Source: Adineta vaga
Taxonomy: Eukaryota > Rotifera
DNA length: 64,000 nucleotides
Direction of reading: 5' to 3'
NCBI GenBank assembly: GCA_021613535.1
Contig: CP075494.1
Coordinates: forward strand, 13,578,001-13,642,000
Numbering within the stretch: position 1 is the stretch's first letter; the number at the start of each line of letters is the position of its first letter. Below, piece after piece: positions 28,401-39,448 of this stretch. Made by a program: the position numbers and the translations under genes. The notes under the pieces were generated by a model that was not told the DNA's origin, did no database searches, and worked only from the letters and a program-made list of their open reading frames with translations.

Positions 28401-31400
28401 GTTAGTGCAGAAAATAAATATGGTCGATCTGAACCATGTGAATATCCGGAAGTAATCTTAATAAAGAGTCCATTTGATCCACCATCTGCACCTGAAGCTC
28501 CACTTATTGATGAAATATTTGCGACGACATGCCGCGTACAATGGTCACCACCAGCTAGTGATGGTGGTACACCACTAACAGGTTATATTGTTGAACGTCA
28601 TATTCAAGGTGCATCACGTTGGTCAAAAGTAACCAAACAACCAATTAGTCCTGATACAACATTTGTTATTGCAGAAGATTTAGTTGAAGGAAGTGAATAT
28701 GAATTTCGAGTTATTGCTTGCAATAAAGTTGCACAATCAGAACCAAGTGCACCATCAAGAACAATTATTGCAAAGAATCCATTTGGTAAATGATTACATA
28801 CATTAAACATTTTCAAAAAATATATATTTTCATTTGTTTTTCTTCTTCTTTTAGATAAACCAGGTCCACCTCTCGATTTAATAATTGAAGCAGTTGCAAA
28901 TGATTGGATTGAATTAAGTTGGCAACCACCCATTAAAGATGGTGGATCACCAATAACAGGCTATGTAATTGAAAAACGAACACCAGCAAATTACAAATGG
29001 CTTGTAAGTTAAAACGAATTTATTCCTTTTGTTTTTCTATGGATTTCCTTTTTCCTTTCTTTTCTCAGACTGCAACTGAACCATTTGAAGGTACAAAAAA
29101 TAAAGTTCGTTCATTACATACTGGACAGAAATATGAATTTCGTGTTCGTGCACAAAATCTTGCTGGTCTTGGTGAACCATCGAATTCTACAAAAGAAACA
29201 GAAATACGAGAACCTGTGACTGGTGAAAAACCACGATTTATTCAAGAATTAGAATCAGTTACTGTTATCAGTGGAAAACCAGTAACATTAACTGCCCGTG
29301 TTAAAGGTGATCCAACTCCACAATTTAAATGGTTAGTATTTCTAAAAACAAAATTTATAAAAAAAAAAAGAGTTTAATTGTTTAATCATTTAGGTTGAGA
29401 AATGATCGTCCCGTTGTACATGATGAACATGTAACATTAAATGTGACAGGTGATACTGTCAAATTGATAATTGCAGAAGCTGCACCAACAGATGCGGGTA
29501 CCTATGAACTAATAGCAGAAAATCCTCTTGGTTCCATTGAATGTAGTGCTCGATTAACAGTAAATTGTAAGTAAACTCTATTTTTGATCAACAACAAAAT
29601 GTTCTATATGAATATTTTCTTCTCTTCATTTTAGCACCACCTGTTATTGTCAAATCTACACCATCACCAATCAGTGTCGCTGCTGGTCAAGTTCTGTATA
29701 TATCATGTGAAGTAACTGGTTATCCTCGACCAAGTATGATCTGGGAACCTGATAATAACCGAGCACGTACAGAACAATCAGATACATTTGTTGCTTTATC
29801 AATTTCTAAAGTTCGTGCAAATGAAGGTGGAAATTATAAATTAATCTTGAAAAATGTGGCTGGTACAGCTGAAGCATCATTCGATGTTAAGATTCAAAAT
29901 GTTCCACAACCCGTACGCAATCTGAAGATAGATAATATTCATGCTGACTCAGCTCATGTTACTTGGGAAGAACCATCAGATGATGGTGGTTTACCTATAA
30001 CTTCTTACTTTGTTGAATATCGTGATGCACGTCGTTCACAATATGTTAGAAGTGAACGTCTTACGGCTCAAACATTGGAATATGAACTTACTCGTTTAAC
30101 CAAAGGTTCGAAATACAGTGTGCGAGTATTAGCAGAAAATAAATTAGGTCAATCTGAACCGAAGGAAATCTCAGAGCCATTTGTGGCAAAAAATCCATTT
30201 GATGTACCAGGTGCACCACGAGATTTGAAAGTTTCAGGCGTTACACGGTCAACATGTCAACTACAATGGTCACCACCAAATAGTGATGGTGGATCACCAA
30301 TACAAGGTTATATTATCGAACGACAAACAGAGAAACGTTGGGTACGAGCTTTACCAACAATAGTAGAAGGAACAACAGTACAATTGGTTGATTTAATTGA
30401 AGGTTAGTTAATTGAATACAAACATATCAATGATCTTTTATTCTAAATGAAAAATAATCTCTTCACTTTAGGATCAATCTATGATTTCCGAGTTGCTGCT
30501 GTTAATGAAGAAGGTCAAGGTCCATATAGTCGTCCAAGTGAATCTGTTACTATCAAAGATCCATACGATGTACCAACTCAACCTGGACCTATTGATATTC
30601 ATGAACTAACTGATACATCATGTACATTAACATGGAAACCACCTATTCGTGATAATGGTAGTCCAATTATTGAATACATACTTGAACAACGTTTCAAATC
30701 AGATCCATCATTTACACGCGTAGAAACAGCTACACCAATCACAGAATGTATTCATAAATTAGATGAATTATTAACAAATGGTGAATATGAATTTCGTATT
30801 GCTGCACGTAATCAAGCTGGTCAAAGTGCATATTCTCAAACAGATAGGGCGATACATATTCGAGCTCCTCGTCAAGGTATTGCACCACGTATCGAAAAAT
30901 TACTCAATCAAACAATTACGGGTGGTAGTCAAGGTCGCGTTGAAGCGACAATTACTGGTTCACCAGAACCTGAAATTATTTGGTATCGAGGCGGTCGAAA
31001 ACTTCCTCTGACAACGGGACGTTATACATCCTCATTGGCCGAAGGTATTCTTGTATTATACATTAAAGAAGTACAGGAAAATGATGCTGGACAATATACC
31101 TTAGAATTACAAAATGAATATGGTAGCGATAGTAAACAATTACAATTGACTGTATTAGCAGCACCAAAAATTGATTTCGATTCTAAATATCGTAAACAAA
31201 TTATTGTTGGTCTTAATTCATCTATCCGTATTCCATTTACATTTACTGGTTCACCTAAACCGGAATTGTCAATTAGTCGAACGGATGAATCGAAAGAAAA
31301 TCGTTCTACACTAGATCTATTTGAAAGTAGCGGAACAATTCTTCTTCGTCAAACAGTACGTCAAGATACAGGTTTATATCGTTTACAAGCAACGAATGAA

Positions 31401-34400
31401 TGTGGTACAGCAACAGCACGTCTTGATATTCTTGTACAAACTGTTCCATCACCACCCGGTGGACCATTACAAGTGACTGCTAGTGGAAAAGATTATGCCA
31501 GTCTTGCGTGGCATACATGTTCAGATGATGGTGGAAGTGATATTGTTTCATATATTGTTGAAAAACGTGAAGCAAATAAATCTCTTTGGACAAAAGTAGC
31601 ATCAACTCGTCCAACTAATCCAACATATACATGTACTGGTTTACTTGATCAAACTAGTTATGAATTCCGAGTGTTTGCCGAAAATGATATTGGTATTAGT
31701 GAACCATTAGAATTAGAACATGCAGTTACAGCTAAATTACCATTTGAACGACCTGGTCCACCTGTTGGTCCAATTAAAATTGATTCAATCATTCAAACAG
31801 GTTGTACATTAACATGGTCACCAGCAACTGAAGATGGTGGTACGAAAATAACAGGTTATGTTATTGAAGGCAAAGATGTTAATCGACAAGCTTGGACACA
31901 GTTAGATACTGTTTCGGGTAATGAAACGTCAGTTGATCTACGACAATTGAAAGAAGATACTACTTATATATTTCGTATTATGTCAAAGAATATTGTTGGC
32001 CTTTCACAACCACTTGATAGCGAATCAGTAACATTGAAACGACCAAAAACAGTACCACATGCACCTGTTCCATTCTTTGTTAGTGATATTGATATTGATA
32101 GTTGTACATTAGAATGGGAAATACCGAAGTTTACAGGTGGAGAGAATATAGAATTGAAAAATTTTGTTATTGAACAACGTATTGGTGACAAAGAAACAAC
32201 ACCATGGAAAGCTGTTGCTGAACCTGATGCATATGTAACGAGTGCTTCCATTGGACATTTGAAAGAAGAAAAAGAATATTACTTCCGTATTAAAGCTGTA
32301 AATGAAATTGGACAATCGAAACCAACAGAATTAACAAGACCAGTTATTCCAAGACAGAAGAGTGGTATGTTTTTCATATTTATCTTTTGTTTTCATAGAA
32401 ATTTAAATTTTATCTTTATTTTTAGCTGTTCCATCAGCACCCATTGGACCTATCAGTGCTTTAATGGTTACACGAGATTCAATCACAATTAGTTGGGGAC
32501 CATGCAAAGATGATGGTGGCGCTGAATTAGTTGGTTATGTTGTTGAAAAACGTGATGCTTCACGAACTACTTGGCAACGTGTTGGATACAATGATCCAAG
32601 TACATTTACATATACAGCGACTGGACTAATCGAAGATGTTGCATATCATTTCCGTGTCTTTGCGGAAAATTCAGTTGGCATGTCACCACCATTGACTACT
32701 GTTGATCCAATTGTTGCTAAAAGTCCATATAGACGTCCAGATAAACCAGAAGGACCCTTAGTAACGAAAATTGCTTCATCAACATCTATTGATTGTTCAT
32801 GGCAACCACCACTCAATGATGGTGGTACAACATTAACTGGTTATATTATTCAAAGACGTGACGTAACAAGACCTATTTGGGTTACTGTAAGTTATTTGAA
32901 TAGTAGAAAACGTTTTTTTTAAACAATTCTTATATGATTATGTTACTATAGGCTGGACACGTTACTGGTGATATCTGTCGTTGTACAATTAAAGATTTAC
33001 CTGAAGATGGGTCTTATTTGATTCAAGTCTTTTCAGAAAATTCTGAAGGTCTATCCATAGAACCATTAGCATTAGAACAACCTGTTAAATTAACACGTAA
33101 AATCGATGTACCTGAACCACCAGCGAAATTAGATGTAATTGCCAAAACGGATACATCGATAACGTTGCAATGGGAAATGCCACGTAATGATGGCGGTAGT
33201 ATATTAACAGAATATCTTTTGGAAATGCGTGAAAAGAAAGGTAAAAATACAGAATGGATACAAGTACAAATTCTACCACCAGTTACAACAAGTTTCCGTG
33301 TAACAAAATTAAATGAAGATCTTTATTATAATTTCCGTATAAAAGCAGCTAATTCAATTGGATATAGTGAACCAAAATCATTAGAAAAAGCAGTGAAACC
33401 ACAAAAACAAAGTGGTAAGTATTTTTATACTATAAATCGTCATTGAAGCAAATACAATTTCATCTTTATTATAAATTTCAGAACCACCATCGATGCCTGG
33501 TAGACCATTAGAAACAACCAATATCGATCCAACATCAATGTCGATATCATGGAAACCAGCATTATCAAGTGGTTCAAGTGATCTTGCCAATTATCTAATT
33601 GAACGTCGTGATGCTTTGAAAGCACATTGGACTCCAGTGAAGAAAGTTTCATCGAGTCAATATAATCTTGTTATACCTGACTTAACCGAAGGTTCAAGTT
33701 ATTATTTCCGTGTTTGTGCTGTCAATGAAGATGATCTTCAAAGTGAATGGTTAGAATTAGAAGCACCTGCTTTATGTCGAAATCCATACGATGTTCCATC
33801 ACCACCGAAAAATCTTGTTGCTACTGAAATTACTGGACAAACTGTACGTATTCAATGGGATGTACCCGAATCTGATGGTGGTAAACCAATACGTGCTTAT
33901 ATTATTGAACGACGTGATACACTACGAACAACATGGTTGAAAGAAGCACGTTGTAAAACAACAACATATGAAATTGAAAGTTTACCATTGAATGCTCAAC
34001 ATTTAATTCGTGTGACAGCTGAAAATGAAGAAGGTTTATCAGCATCATGTGAAATTGATAAACCAGTACAGATCGATGCTAAAGATCGTAAGAATTTTGT
34101 TTTTTGATTAAATTGATTTTGTTTTAATCGAATTTTTTCTTCAATTTAGTTTCATTACCCAAAGCACGTGATGTAGAAATTGGTAAAGTTAAAGGTCAAT
34201 CAATAACATTAACATGGTTACCAGCTACAGGCACATTACAAGATAAAACGGATACAATATCAGCTTATATTATCGAAGCTTGGAATTCGGAAGATCGTGC
34301 TTGGAAAGAATTAGATCGAGCTGATGTTTCTGAAATGTCATATACACGAACCGATTTTAAAACAGATCTATCATATCAATTTCGTCTTCGAACATTAACA

Positions 34401-36134
34401 CGTAATGGTCGATGTTCATCACCAACACGTGAAACGCAAGTACTTTCATTGAAACGTACTGTTGAACCACCAGATACACCTGAAGCTTTAACAATTACTG
34501 ATATAACTGATGATAGTTTAACATTAAATTGGCGTGAAGGTTCATCGAAAACAAAACGATATATTATTGAAAAACGTGAAGCATCAAAGAAAGTTTGGGT
34601 ACCCGTAGGTGAATCGAAAGAAACACATATTCGAGTTGAACATCTGATGCGTCATTGTCAATATGAAGTACGTGTCTTTGCTGAAAATTCATTTGGTGAT
34701 CGTTCCAAAGAAGCAGCCCTATTATTCGTTAACTTTAAAGGACGTCAAGTACCACCTGGTTTATGTGAACAATTAAAAGTGAAACAACATAGTCCAACAG
34801 CATGTATCTTAACATGGTTACCACCTATTGATACTAGCAATGCTCCTATTCGAAATTATATTGTTGAAAAACAAGCAACAGGCCGTTTGACATGGCAAAC
34901 TGTAAATGATTCATTGCAAGCATGTACATGTCTTGTAAGTGATCTATCATCCGATACCGAATATAAATTACGTGTTGCCGCTGTAAATGAATATGGTCAA
35001 GGAGAATTTGTCGAATCAGAAACTATTCAAATTAAAGAACATAATATTCCACCGTCGAAACCAATGAATTTAACTGTTACAGATAGTACTTATACATCAA
35101 TTGATGTTAGCTGGTTATGTCCACGTGAATATGGTTCTAAACCAATTAAACATTATATACTTTATAGACGCTCCAATAAAGCTGGTGCTGAATGGAAATT
35201 AATTCATCGTTTAAATCGTTCACAATTAGCATATATATTTGAAAATCTTGATTCATCTCAATCTTATCATCTACGTGTTACTGCCGAATCTGACGCAGGT
35301 GAATCCGAACCATGTGAATTACCAGCACCAGTTTCACCGAAAAAGAAAGCTAAACCACCACCAACAATAGATCATGTTTTTGTTCGAACTATTGATGATG
35401 GTGTTGTTAGTCTTCAATGGAGTGGTCTCGATTCTGATGATGATACACAAGCCGAACAAAATGTTAATTTAATTGGATATATTGTCGAAATGTTTGATGG
35501 TCATGATTGGGTCGAAGTTGAACGTACAGATAGTGAAACACGAACATGTACAATAACACATCTTCGTCAAGATATTGATTATAATTTTCGTGTCTCAGGT
35601 TACAATCGTATTGGACAAGGTCGTACAAAAGACATTGATACACCTGTCAAAGCGAAATCTCCATTTTCACGACCAGGTCAACCATCTGGTCCAATGTCGA
35701 TAACAAATGTAACACGTTCAACTGTGGACTTAAGTTGGGCAGCATCACCAAGTGTTAATGATATTCCAATAACATCTTATTTTGTTGAAAAACTTCGTGA
35801 TGGTATTTGGATTAAAGTTGGTCGTTTACCACCAACATCAACATCATTAAAAGTCTTTAATTTAATTGAAAATAAAGAAGTTCTATTTCGAGTATCAGCT
35901 GAAAATCGTTTTGGTGTTAGTGAAGGTTTATTATCAACACGTGTTAAACCAACACGATTATTAGAAACAAAACCAGCAACCAATCTTGATTCAACAGCTG
36001 CTAGTTATTTTGAAAAAAATATAGACCATAATGATTTCAATTTTGTTTTATATCATGATAGTCCCGCGTCAACAACATTTGATAAATTGAAATTTGGTGA
36101 TGATATTGAAGAATATATTAAAAATGTTTGGTAA
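1..36134 (+). CDS. Giant titin/twitchin-family muscle protein, 3' part (about 78 Ig + 20 FN3 domains), 5' end outside window
   Basis: Modular sarcomeric or cytoskeletal filament protein, expected to act as a molecular ruler or spring in muscle. The window opens inside an exon, and about 9,480 codons run to TAA at 36132-36134. Ig domains show the Cys / Trp (usually TW) / Asp-x-Gly-x-Tyr pattern; FN3 domains show Pro-rich starts and W/DGG/Y-x-F-R-V motifs. Exons of the repeat array are listed under the units. Later exons: 17960-18065, 18131-18582, 18642-18938, 19007-19573, 19624-20475, 20535-20831, 20900-22330, 22384-22789, 22845-23854, 23909-24751, 24805-25080, 25149-25697, 25765-26043, 26113-26703, 26764-28785, 28855-29003, 29069-29331, 29394-29566, 29635-30402, 30472-32364, 32426-32886, 32952-33414, 33482-34087, 34150-36134. 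All junctions keep frame and are GT-AG. No kinase domain is present, so this is not a canonical twitchin or projectin C-terminus. Paralogue assignment (titin, twitchin, obscurin-like) is uncertain. Confidence 0.93.
1480..1798 (+). other. Intron between U0 and U1 (319 nt)
   Basis: GT donor at 1480 and TTTTAG acceptor at 1797-1798. It is longer than the 49-63-nt introns inside the units. I see no gene or repeat in it. Confidence 0.8.
1799..3693 (+). repeat. Super-repeat unit U1: exons a-d, six Ig domains
   Basis: Exons a 1799-1904, b 1967-2139, c 2203-2790, d 2848-3693 (106/173/588/846 nt, 571 codons). Exons a and b share one Ig, split inside the conserved Trp codon; c holds two Igs and d three. 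The b/c boundary reads through in frame across a 63-nt intron, so a continuous ORF (1986-3707) hides a real intron with GTAATA donor and TTTCTAG acceptor. Confidence 0.9.
3694..4236 (+). other. Intron between U1 and U2 (543 nt)
   Basis: Its first part (to about 3960) aligns with the start of the U2/U3 intron, and its last 200 bases (about 4030-4236) match 7738-7944 almost exactly. This shows that the duplication unit included the flanking intron. Confidence 0.8.
4237..6132 (+). repeat. Super-repeat unit U2: exons a-d, six Ig domains
   Basis: Exons a 4237-4342, b 4406-4578, c 4642-5229, d 5287-6132, with the same lengths as U1. The translated b-d region is almost residue-for-residue identical to U1, and the two small introns match as well, indicating very recent duplication or conversion. 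The intron before it (3694-4236) shares its first and last few hundred bases with the intron before U3. Confidence 0.9.
6133..7944 (+). other. Long intron between U2 and U3 (1,812 nt) with about 1.3 kb extra sequence
   Basis: Homologous at both ends to intron 3694-4236, but with about 1.3 kb of additional sequence, roughly 6410-7725. Short ORFs at 6398-6580 (-) and 6731-6958 (+) have no recognisable domain. A hairpin with perfect 9-bp arms lies at 7641-7660. I could not find convincing terminal inverted repeats or a target duplication. Confidence 0.65.
7945..9840 (+). repeat. Super-repeat unit U3: exons a-d, six Ig domains
   Basis: Exons a 7945-8050, b 8114-8286, c 8350-8937, d 8995-9840. 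Exons a-c and their introns match U2. The 3' half of exon d switches to the variant shared with U4-U6 (for example NTAYDEEKSEYQLLIKEA in place of NTTFDEEKSEYQLTIKQA), so the unit is a mosaic. Confidence 0.9.
9841..10768 (+). other. Intron between U3 and U4 (928 nt)
   Basis: AT-rich, with donor at 9841 and acceptor TTCTTAG ending at 10768. I see no open reading frame of interest and no similarity to the neighbouring unit introns. Confidence 0.7.
10769..12651 (+). repeat. Super-repeat unit U4: exons a-d, six Ig domains
   Basis: Exons a 10769-10874, b 10933-11105, c 11169-11756, d 11806-12651. Exon a is more diverged (NIVQSLTDTTVLLGQSG). The b/c intron matches the other units apart from one T/G difference. 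The c/d intron (11757-11805) is the 49-nt type shared with U6. A local substitution in exon d gives NDTPFAAEN where the other units have NDTPVPAEN. Confidence 0.9.
12652..13726 (+). other. Intron between U4 and U5 (1,075 nt)
   Basis: Runs from donor GTAAAT to acceptor TTATAG. No coding potential or repeat was recognised. Confidence 0.7.
13727..15617 (+). repeat. Super-repeat unit U5: exons a-d, six Ig domains
   Basis: Exons a 13727-13832, b 13891-14063, c 14127-14714, d 14772-15617. Exon a, the a/b intron and the first half of exon b form a distinct variant (FFNDVELKNSSKHK, NKCDHPDVGIYRAH) shared with U6. The second half of exon b returns to the common sequence. The c/d intron is the 57-nt type, slightly diverged from U1-U3. 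Exon d carries the local change KVSEGLELSFD for KVGEAFELSFD. Confidence 0.9.
15618..16021 (+). other. Intron between U5 and U6 (404 nt)
   Basis: Runs from donor GTAAAC to acceptor TTTTTAG. It is not obviously similar to the U4/U5 intron although exon a on its 3' side is nearly identical in U5 and U6. Nothing else is seen in it. Confidence 0.7.
16022..17904 (+). repeat. Super-repeat unit U6: exons a-d, six Ig domains
   Basis: Exons a 16022-16127, b 16186-16358, c 16422-17009, d 17059-17904. The 5' end copies U5 including the a/b intron, while the c/d intron (17010-17058) copies U4. It is the last complete unit. Its final domain (KLIARNKTSTEEMTV) differs slightly, and it joins the single-copy region through a short 55-nt intron. 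Confidence 0.9.
17960..18582 (+). repeat. Degenerate unit U7: edge of the super-repeat array
   Basis: Exon a (17960-18065) keeps the 106-nt length and Trp-codon split. Exon b continues from 18131 without the usual b/c intron into an Ig starting KPTVVGKPTDVQ, ending at 18582. Sequence is clearly diverged from U1-U6, so this copy marks where the homogenised array gives way to single-copy Ig domains. Confidence 0.8.
18642..19419 (+). repeat. Direct repeat copy 1 (intra-gene duplication, about 778 bp)
   Basis: Spans exon 18642-18938, intron 18939-19006 and the start of exon 19007-19573. It matches 20535-21312 at a constant offset of 1893 bp with no difference that I can see, including the intron. 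After the shared ACGGATAAA the copies diverge abruptly. It encodes Ig domains beginning EIKPTIIRDLEA and KTPTFTRTPQDL and most of the next one (APTLKAQLKDTE). Confidence 0.88.
20535..21312 (+). repeat. Direct repeat copy 2 (intra-gene duplication)
   Basis: Partner of 18642-19419. The upstream introns (18583-18641 and 20476-20534) are similar but not identical, so the exact-identity tract starts near the exon edge. Downstream, this copy continues as ...TDKIIEANEKYTW while the first continues ...TDKVLEVEVEKIS. Confidence 0.88.
21313..28160 (+). other. Single-copy Ig region of the giant gene (about 22 Ig domains)
   Basis: A run of I-set-like Ig domains whose linkers start with E-L/I-P-x-x-F-V-R-P-L (for example EIPIEFVRPLKD, ELPVDFEKPLSN, EAPVEFVRPLEN), resembling the tandem Igs of titin I-band and obscurin. 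Many lack the G-x-P-x-P segment before the Trp that the repeat-array Igs carry. The last Ig, starting VPPKIESF, precedes the first FN3 domain. Introns are 53-68 nt and nearly all phase 1 at domain boundaries, so most exons are symmetric. Confidence 0.85.
28165..31440 (+). other. A-band-like section: FN3x3 - Igx2 - FN3x3 - Igx2
   Basis: FN3 domains start at KPSKPKNLIVKL, PPSAPEAPLIDE and KPGPPLDLIIEA. Ig domains KPRFIQELESVT (split at its Trp codon between 29331 and 29394) and PPVIVKSTPSPI follow. Three more FN3s (VPQPVRNLKIDN, VPGAPRDLKVSG, VPTQPGPIDIHE) and two Igs (APRIEKLLNQTI, APKIDFDSKYRK) complete the section. The 3+2 period recalls twitchin/titin A-band super-repeats, but the FN3-FN3-Ig order of twitchin is not followed. 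Confidence 0.82.
31441..36134 (+). other. C-terminal run of 14 consecutive FN3 domains and short tail
   Basis: FN3 domains follow one another without Ig insertions from VPSPPGGPLQVT to RPGQPSGPMSIT. Most keep the Trp in strand B and the Y-x-F-R-V motif near the end. After the last domain comes a tail of about 45 residues ending IEEYIKNVW and a stop. No kinase motifs (glycine loop, HRD, DFG) are present in the tail or in the 1.5 kb downstream. Confidence 0.85.
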
Positions 36135-37706
36135 ACAATTAGAACAATCTAACCGATTATGATTATTGTTTCTTTTTTGTTTTGAGAAAAAAAAAGAAGA
36201 AGAAAACAATTCTTCTTCTTTTGTTTGTCATAGTTCGCTTGATTGTATACGAAAAGATCAATTCCATATTATCGGTCTAATGTGTTTTATAGGCATCAAT
36301 ATAAATGCTTTGTGTGTGTGTGCGTTTGAACCTTCTCTTTTTGTGTTAACCAAAATTTATGGTCCCCGAAAGGAAAATTTTGTAATGAGATGCGAAAAAA
36401 AGAATAATTGTGCGATTCAGATTGCTCCTCCGATCGTTATGATTACTTCTTTTTTTTCTATATCGTTGGAATGTGGCGGTGAAAGTGTTTGTTTTTCTTT
36501 TCTTATTTAACAATAAACTCTTATGCATTAGGATAAATGCAAATTAAAAAAAATCCATTAGTCTTTTCATTTTGATTCAATTCATACGCGTTGATATATT
36601 AAAGAATAGCTCTTGTTTTTATAATGCCATGATATCTTGAATGAAAAATCACAATGCAATGTATTCGTTTATTTTTACATTGATAGCAATGTATTAAAAT
36701 GCAGAAATTCTAGTTTCAAGCAGTTTCTGTTGTTTGTTATGTTCGTGACGTTGAACAAACCTGAAAATGTCTGATTATTTATATCCTTCAAATTCATTGA
36801 TTCTACCAACTTTCTATCAATTTAATGACTCATATCTGCTGCTTCAGAACTGTGCGTTTCAACCAGTATATTCAAATAGTCGTATGATCGATAACAACTA
36901 ACTCAGATCATTTACAATCGGTACAGGTGATAGCATTATTCCGTTTTTTGCTCGTTAGAAGTTATATGCAATTTTTCTAATCTGCGTTTTTTACACAAAT
37001 AAGAATTAACATGAAATCGACTGACTTTTTTTAAAAGTGAATTGTCAATTGTTATCTTTAGAATGCGATCCAGCTAGTTAATTTATTATCCCCTTGTCAA
37101 CATCTCCATGTGATTCATAATATTGACTTGCATTTGCATAAGCAAACATTTGAATGATGCATGCAGACATATATAACATAAAAATAAATATTTTCATTAA
37201 ATTACAGTCGTTTTGAAACTGTTTTCCATGAAAAATATATGCGAATAACGAACGTTTTCGTGTCCTGTTACCATCGAGTTAGCATAGTGCAAGTATTTAA
37301 AAAGAAAAGTAAGATCATAAAACAAATTTGATGTCAAGATTAAACTATGTATTATTGAAAAGAATCTCAGAAAACGTTTCATTTATGTATTTTGAAATAA
37401 AATAACAGCTACCTACTGAAATAAAGCGCGGAGAAAAAACCCGTTTGTTGTAATACTTGCGCAAGATGCAAATTTATTATGTGCATAATAATCAGAACAA
37501 GTACAAATGCAATCATTACTTTTTTTTATATTGTCGCCATATCTGTCAAAAGTGAAATCATACATGGGAAGTTATGACGAATCATATGTACTTAACAAGA
37601 TAACGTTTCACCGAACAGCTTTCGAAGAGAACGAACAAAAACACAGTTATTTTGTTCTTTTTCCTGTTACTATCATTGTCTAAAACAAAACTATAGACGT
37701 GATATC
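36135..37706. other. Intergenic region (about 1.57 kb)
   Basis: Contains the presumed 3' UTR of the giant gene and the upstream region of the next gene. The ORF at 36166-36510 is low-complexity (K/E and Phe-rich) and looks like open UTR. No kinase exon, RNA gene or mobile element is visible. Confidence 0.6.
36512..36517 (+). terminator. Candidate polyadenylation signal of the giant gene
   Basis: AATAAA about 380 nt downstream of the stop codon, in AT-rich sequence. It is the first canonical hexamer that I noticed after the gene. The motif is common in AT-rich DNA, so support is modest. Confidence 0.35.
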
Positions 37707-39448
37707 ATGGCTTGGCTGTTGTTACTTTTATTATCGATAGTTACATTTATTTGTGGTCAAATTGATGATTGTACATTGATGAATCCTGTTCAAGACTTAA
37801 GAGCTGAAGCTGCATTAGTGCAATACTATAAAAGTCCAGTTCCATACACTTTTACTGAAATTGACTTTTTCCAACCTCAATGTTTTCATTGTACGAGTCA
37901 AAAGCGTCAAATATGTGCATCAGGTTATAAAGGTGTTGAAACATATGGAATAGCTAGTGGCAGTGTAGACAGAATCTCCCTCGTTACTAATCTTCCTTAC
38001 ATATATGGACTTGGAGAAAATGTAGGCAACATAAGTACCTCTGTTCTTGCTGTGACAACTCTTCGACAACCAAATCTTACGAGTAAGTATATTACGACAG
38101 ATACATTGACCAATACTGAAGATCAGCAGAAAAATTTAAAAAGAATTAAAGTATTCACATCTTGAAACTTTCCTTAGACTTATACTGGTACGTTACATCA
38201 TTCAATATTATGTCTATAAAATTTCTTAGTAGTTAACGGTGTATTAATCATCATATTAATATATTGTTTCATGAAAAAAATTCTTTTTCTTTTTCAGTTA
38301 GCTATCGAACCATGTTGAGATTTAAGGGTGTTGGAATTGGTAATCCATTACTTAACACGAAACAAATTGTTCTTCGATTGGGTGTCAAATGTTTAGCAGG
38401 TGACACAAGCGAGCATTTTGTCACAGTTGAAGGCACACCATATGATTTAACAGTTCGTCTATCAGTGAATGTAGTTGAAAATGGTGTGCTTTCTGACTTG
38501 ACCGGTCACAAACAAGCTCGTATTAATTGTGCTACACGAAACGTGACTAGTATCAGTACGATTAATAGTGATATTAGTCTTAATATTCCTTGCACAAATG
38601 GATCATGTCTTGGTAAGAAATCATACGAGTTCTTTTTGATTATACAGATAGTATCTTTTATTTTGTTTAGGGCCAGAATTTTGCTTAACTTACCAGCCTG
38701 AATATGCTGAAGAATTAGAAATTTGGTGCCCATTAACGGTGGACAATTATGATAAAAAAAAGAATGCTCACTTAATTATACCATCGGCTGCAGCGCAGTC
38801 TTTATTGCATATTCAATTGGAACGTGAACTTTTGAATTATGATCCGATAATATTCAACGCAGTAGATTGGTTTGTGCAACATCAAGGGGAAGTCATTATT
38901 ACTGTTCCCGAAGCAACACTTGGTGATCTCTTTTACGATCCGATCTGGCATTTAGTCTTACCTAAAGGAAGCAGCCGTCCAATGAATCGACGTATTTTTC
39001 TTCTTCATAAATGTGCCAATATACGAATAAGGTACAGATAATCTTTGTATGAGAGATAAAAATAGAACATGATCGTAGAATTTCTCTCCTCAAAACTCTT
39101 TCTAGTAGTCTCTTTATAACATCTATATATTGAAATATTTTGTTTAGCTATCACTCAGACGATAATGCTAATCTTCAAGATACAATCATTTTTGTTGATA
39201 TGGGTTCCAATAAAACGTTTACTATTCGTGAGGATAATGATTTAGAAGCTGCACGTCGTTCATGTGGTATCAATATCCTAACAAATGAACAAAGCACAGA
39301 GACGACGACGGCGACGTCAACAACGGTTCAAAAACCAACAAGAACAACAGTTCCTGATAATCACGCAGCGGTTGTGTGTATCTATATATCCGGCTTACAT
39401 TGGATGTTATCTTTGATAATAGTGGCAAAACTCATTTTACTAAAATAA
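37707..39448 (+). CDS. Secreted or surface-anchored protein of unknown function, 450 aa, 4 exons
   Basis: Exons 37707-38082, 38298-38612, 38671-39031, 39148-39448 total 1,353 nt, exactly 451 codons, and every junction keeps frame with GT-AG ends. The N-terminus (MAWLLLLLLSIVTFICG) is a strong signal peptide. The mature part starts with Cys residues (DDCTL, PQCFHCTSQ) and has several potential N-glycosylation sites. Near the C-terminus a Thr-rich linker (TETTTATSTTVQKPTRTT) leads to a hydrophobic end (SGLHWMLSLIIVAKLILLK). That pattern fits a GPI-anchor signal or a very short-tailed membrane anchor. I do not recognise the fold; function is unknown. The start ATG follows in-frame non-coding sequence and directly begins the signal peptide. 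Confidence 0.8.

Noticed and set aside
36166-36510. 114-codon ORF after the giant gene's stop
   Set aside because: Low-complexity composition (EKKKEEENN, Phe/Cys-rich); most likely 3' UTR.
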